NCBI GenBank assembly: GCA_003427395.1
Contig: BFEA01000023.1
Location: forward strand, 5,666,888-5,701,138
Source: Chara braunii
Taxonomy: Eukaryota > Streptophyta > Charophyceae > Charales > Characeae
Length of the DNA: 34,251 bases
Direction: 5' to 3'
Within the stretch, counting starts at the first letter, position 1, and the number at the start of each line of letters is the position of its first letter. Below the pieces are notes generated by a model. That model had not been told where the DNA came from. It saw only the letters and a program-made list of their open reading frames with translations, and made no database searches. The translations under genes and the position numbers were made by a program. Below are positions 30,476-34,251 of this stretch, piece after piece.

Positions 30476-30599
30476 TCCCCGCAGGTTGCTAGCAGCGTCT
30501 GCTCTTATCAGCACCACTAGCACTAGCGCAAAATTGAGCTCACAAAAATTCTGTCTATCTAGCTTCCTACAGAAAATAGGAACAACAAGAACTCAAGCT

Positions 30600-31345
30600 T
30601 TAGAAGAGCTGTTCGGGTTCGAAAGCTGGTACATCACAACCGGAGGACCATCTGGAAGTTTTGGTTGTAGTAGCTATTCCTGACATGACAAAGTGCAAAG
30701 GGCAGTAGATAGAAACAATGTTGCCCAGGCTACCTACAATCTGGCATAAAACAGACTTCTGCCAGCCTCAAATTGACCAATTAATTAAACCAGAGAGGTT
30801 GTGAACGCTGTACTGATTTTCATGTGGAAGAACAACCATGAAGACAACGCGTACTCCCAGGGTACATTGTACAGCCAAAAAGCATGGGAGGCCTCACAAT
30901 CACTCACCCAAAGGCCAATATCAAAGCAAAACCCTTCCAAATCATTTTCAGATTTCTGATGGGCAACAATATTCCCTCGGCAGAGTTGGCACCTATGGCA
31001 CACATTCAACTATTAGATCTGGTCCCAGCTGAGTCTGGTCTCAACCTCGCTCCAGGCGGGCTGGTTCACCCACTAGCCTGCCTAGTCAGCATCGGTTGTG
31101 AATTCCATTATTCCAAGAGACTGCACTGACTGTCCCCTAATCTTGTAAAACGGGATCTTCTCTACGCTCCGTGGGCCGAATTAACACCCCTTTGAAGGAC
31201 GATGGCCCCCTCTGAAATGCAAACCAACAACAAGGTGCCATGAGCTTGGGAGGCAGCCCCTCTATGGCAACCTGCATGGCTACCTTGAAAGAGGATGCCA
31301 ATCCCTTCTCCCGCCAAAAGAACTCCACCTGGCTATATCATAAAT
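30600..31345 (+). pseudogene. Second LINE fragment (post-RT region)
   Basis: LVNAVLIFMWKNN (about 30800-30838), then after a frame change GGLTITHPKANIKAKPFQII and FRFLMGNNIP (30887-30975), resemble the block after the RT palm in LINE ORF2 (a FxW segment, then G-G-L-x-I and conserved K). The frame runs to a stop at 31127. LVKRDLLYAPWAELTPL (about 31144-31195) may continue it. There is no catalytic region, so this is a 5'-truncated or internal remnant, distinct from the LINE upstream. Confidence 0.6.
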
Positions 31346-32259
31346 TATGAGATGTTATCACTCACACTCACACACTGACTCACTCTGAGTGTAACTCCGC
31401 AAACTCTTCCAGACTTCCGTCCGAATGGCATCAACCCATCAGGAGGCTTGTATATGCATTTGTGTCTGTGAAAGGGAGAGAGCACAACATGCACGACCAT
31501 GCATTGAGACAACAAGGTGTTTGTGTATATGCCCATTTAAACTCAGTACAATGTGACAATATGAGCAATATTGACATGAAACTGCTTGAGGAAAATGCTC
31601 CACAAGCAAACAGAGCGCCAAGGCTCTTCCCAGCACTGGGTCTCAATACCCGCGCACTACTTTTTTTCGTTCTGGAGGACCCATCTCCCCATTTCCTGTG
31701 ACACATCGACCTCGCCCCGCCAGCTCCCCACCCCCTTCTAAAGCCCTTCCCAGAATCCACATGCCCTACCCACCACCACCCTTTCCCCAATCACAATTAG
31801 TGCCACCAAAGACAAAACACTAGCCTTGTGGTCTAGACCCTCTCCGCCTATAAACCAACGGAAAGGGTATTTTCAACCACCACTACGTTTCCCGTATATC
31901 AGCCGCAGGAAAAAATAGAGTAGAAGCATTCGAGCCGGATGAAAAAAAAGATTAGAAGCATTCCTAGCTGGATGAATTTGGGCACTCCTGTCGTGGCCCG
32001 TTCATTCATCATTGCCGCAGCTTGTTAACCGCACCAACTTTTGCCAAGTACTGGTGGTTCATGAGAATCCAAAGGAATGACAGAGGGAGAAGACAACAAA
32101 GAAACACCTCAACCCATGGAAAAAGGTCTGTTGAAAGACCACTACCTTTGCCATACGCCGGTCGCGGGCGTCGCAGGCGACACCCCACGAGTTTCGGCCT
32201 GGTAAGGCAACAAAGGCCGCCAGCCAGCATTGGACCCGGCCCCCAAAGTACGAGGTATA
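31346..32259. other. No gene seen
   Basis: Open frames on both strands at 31430-31790 and 32009-32435 lack recognisable motifs. A short direct repeat, tagaagcattc with ggatgaa, occurs at about 31922 and 31954. Confidence 0.5.
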
Positions 32260-32342
32260 GGTTATATTCCCACTTGGAACTATACCGTGAAAGGCAGTGG
32301 CGGTTCAAGAGAATCACACTAGTCCCAAGTGAGAATATAACC
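32260..32342. repeat. Inverted repeat, 19-bp stem with about 44-nt loop
   Basis: ggttatattcccacttgg at 32260 pairs with its near-perfect reverse complement at 32324-32342, with one mismatch in the stem. Confidence 0.9.
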
Positions 32343-33242
32343 CTCAGGCACTTGGGACTGCACAATGTAATCAACAACGGAGAAGATAGCAAAGAAACAC
32401 GACCACTACCCTCAGGCATGCTGGGATATGTCTGAGGGCATACTCACACTTGCCCTTTACTAAGTGTACTTGACTGCAATTAGGCCACACATCGACAAAT
32501 CGGACCGCAATCGCAACCAGGGTGGCAGCAGAAAAAGTCATAGTGTATGGTTGAGATATCTTACAGGCCATGGCGAGTGTAGAACTAAATAGTGCAATAC
32601 AATCCATAACAGTGGCAATTGAGGTGCATTCAGAACCAACCCTCATGCTACCGGCTGTTCCCTAGCCTGTATCACCCAACTGCAGGTCAGGAGCAGCCCC
32701 CTCATGTCCTCTCGTGAACACGGTTCTGGCTGCTACGCAGTTCCCCGTATGCCTACAATTAGCAGTAGTGGTAGATAGGTAGTGTAAAGTGAAATTGAGA
32801 GAAAATAGTTCCAAAAAAAAAACAAAAAAAAAAAAGCACCACAAAATTGCAGACGAGAGAGACCAAAGCCAAATCACTGACAGATGTTAGAATTGTCAAA
32901 ATGTCAGAGTCAGATCGTCACTTGATGAAACAATATTGTCTTCTGATCTCGCGGACATTCGCTTTCTTTGGGGGCCGGGGGGGAGGATACGAAATAATCT
33001 CTCAGCTTTTGCAAGCAGGTGCACCCAATCCGATGACAGACTAGAGAGAATCAGAGTCCCTTTCCCTTACCAAGGCTTCAAACGCAGTTCTAGTTGTCAG
33101 GCGCAACATCTCGCAGTTCTACAGCAATCATGCCCCCCTGCTATAGTTTTACACTCAGGGGGCCTATGACTGTGTGACCCATTTCAGGGCCATTTTAAAT
33201 TTTAATGCATTTTCACTATTTTCTCTACGGAGTCTACTTCAC
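32343..33242. other. No gene seen
   Basis: An A-rich tract at 32812-32836 may be a retroposon tail. Frames are short and featureless. An AT-rich patch (ttttaaattttaatg, about 33190-33205) lies some 45 bases ahead of the U2-like sequence. Confidence 0.5.
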
Positions 33243-33345
33243 ATTCACCCTTCTCAGCCCTTTGGCTAAGATCGAGTGTAGTATCCATTCCGATCAGTTC
33301 AATATATCTGCTCCCATGGTCCATTGAACCATCATCATAAATGAA
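33243..33345 (+). ncRNA. U2: U2 snRNA-like 5' portion, probable pseudogene
   Basis: U2 snRNA pairs with the intron branch site in the spliceosome. ttctcagccctttggctaag (33251-33270), then atcgagtgtagtatc and gatcagttcaatata, match the first 65 or so bases of plant U2 in order. The branch-site recognition word gtagta is intact. Differences from canonical include cag for cgg, gag for aag and cattccg for tgttctt. After 33310 the match fades; a small hairpin (atggt / accat) stands where stem IIb would be, but I see no Sm site. The upstream element typical of plant U snRNA genes (RTCCCACATCG) was not seen. A 5' fragment or retropseudogene is the most likely reading. Confidence 0.75.
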
Positions 33346-33544
33346 AATGAAAGGACAAATATTTTATGCCTCAGCAATCATGCACAGCTTATGTCAGGGT
33401 TTCTGTCAGGGTTCTCTGCGCTGACAGTCATTTCAACCACCACTGCTCCACAGCCTATTGGTTTTCCCAACTTCGGAGCACCAGGCCTCAAAGTTCTGGG
33501 CCCGCCGATAGCCTGGCCCCACCTACAGAGTGATTGTGTAGTTG

Positions 33545-33917
33545 CGGAAACAGTTCATCACAGCCCCATGTTTGTTGTCCTCTTCTCCCTCTACCGGGAA
33601 GTTTTATATATATATATATCGTCAAATAGAATATATATATATATATATCGTCACAAATATATATATATATATATATCATCACAAACATATATATATATAT
33701 ATCGTCACAAATAGAACTGCCCGGTAAACCGTAGGCAGAGAGAGAGAAGAGGACAACAAACGAGGGGCTGTGTATATACATATGTATATGTATGCATATA
33801 TATCGTCACATATATGTAGACATGTATATATCGTCACAAACAGAACTGCCCGGTAAAACCGTAGGCAGAGAGAGAGAAGAGGACAACAAACGAGGGGCTG
33901 TGACAAACTGTTTCGTC
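33545..33917. mobile_element. TA-rich foldback (inverted-repeat) element
   Basis: The left arm (33545-33604) reads inward as aaacagttcatcacagcccc, tttgttgtcctcttctc and accggg. Its reverse complement occurs twice on the right (33714-33772 and 33843-33917), the two being direct copies about 129 bases apart. The left arm lacks about 14 bases of a ct-rich/tgcctacgg stretch that the right arms have. The centre is (TA)n interrupted by six atcgtcacaaa-type words. No transposase is present, so it would be non-autonomous if mobile. Confidence 0.75.
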
Positions 33918-33942
33918 GTAGTGTAGGGAAAATTTTCGAAAT

Positions 33943-34150
33943 GCCCCTGAAGTTTGCATTAATTTGCGATTTCCCCCTCCGACGGCCGACTGACCCTGAT
34001 TTGCCCCTGGGCCTCTGAACTTTCGAACAGGCCCCTGTCAGTGAGGGGCACAACTTTTTGGAATGCCCCTACCGGACAGGTAGTCCTATTTCCCCTGCTG
34101 CCTGTCCGATTTGCCCTTCTGTGGGGGATGCATCTTCCTGAGATGCCCTC
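33943..34150. repeat. Degenerate repeat of a GCCCCT motif about every 29 bases
   Basis: Anchors are at 33943, 33972, 34003, 34031, 34065, 34091, 34113 and 34145. They usually carry the form gatttgcccct or gaatgcccct. Spacing varies from 22 to 34 bases. Confidence 0.65.
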
Positions 34151-34251
34151 CACGGGGAAGGCGCTAAGAATTTGAATTCCAACCCCATACTTTTCCAAGT
34201 CCCCGCGCAAAAAAAAAAGGCTGCACACCATGTTGTGTCCGCTGCTGCAAT

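Noticed and set aside
32022-32435. Overlapping 136/137-codon frames on both strands
   Set aside because: No motif in either, and a hairpin repeat lies inside, so coding is unsupported.
33600-33850. CRISPR-like spacing of atcgtcacaaa words
   Set aside because: Spacers are TA microsatellite of varying length, repeats are about 11 bases, and the context is eukaryotic.

Overview
The window looks like nuclear DNA from a green plant lineage (streptophyte). It carries chromodomain Ty3/Gypsy retrotransposons primed by initiator-Met tRNA, non-LTR retrotransposon (LINE) remnants, a plant-type U2 snRNA 5' fragment and a piece of plant-like mitochondrial DNA (LSU rRNA joined to ccmF). I cannot fix the species; a charophyte alga or non-seed plant is a guess. 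I see no intact host protein gene. Nearly every recognisable coding stretch is a decayed mobile element, so this reads as an intergenic, repeat-rich region.

Layout. 1-77 is a (TC)n tract. About 837-7150 is a decayed, C-rich Ty3/Gypsy chromovirus on the + strand: gag, protease, reverse transcriptase, RNase H, integrase and chromodomain in order, broken by many stops and frameshifts. I found no LTR pair for it. 7151-13200 is mostly unassigned, with short tandem duplications, palindromes and a LINE RT fragment near 10.2-10.5 kb.

13201-27285 is a second, AT-richer Ty3/Gypsy element of about 14 kb with recognisable LTRs (13201-14179 and 26171-27285) and a primer-binding site at 14182. A leader of more than 5 kb is filled with CAT-rich minisatellite, duplications and LINE-tail fragments. 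A decayed gag and pol follow. Its gag is interrupted at about 20.64-22.02 kb by chimeric mitochondrial DNA, its RT has lost the block with the first catalytic Asp, and its integrase C-terminal region has been amplified in tandem.

27286-34251 holds a LINE 3' half (about 28.3-29.9 kb) with a duplicated 3' UTR, a second LINE fragment (30.6-31.3 kb), two hairpin-forming repeats, a U2 snRNA-like 5' end (33.24 kb), a TA-rich foldback element (33.55-33.92 kb) and a terminal stretch with a GCCCCT-type motif about every 29 bases.

The parts do not form a working pathway. The window records layered insertions: LTR elements, LINEs and their 3' tails, organelle DNA, and local tandem expansion. The points most worth a second look are the mitochondrial chimera inside gag, the shared LINE 3' tail at several loci, the CAT minisatellite shared by leader and LTR, and the TA foldback element.
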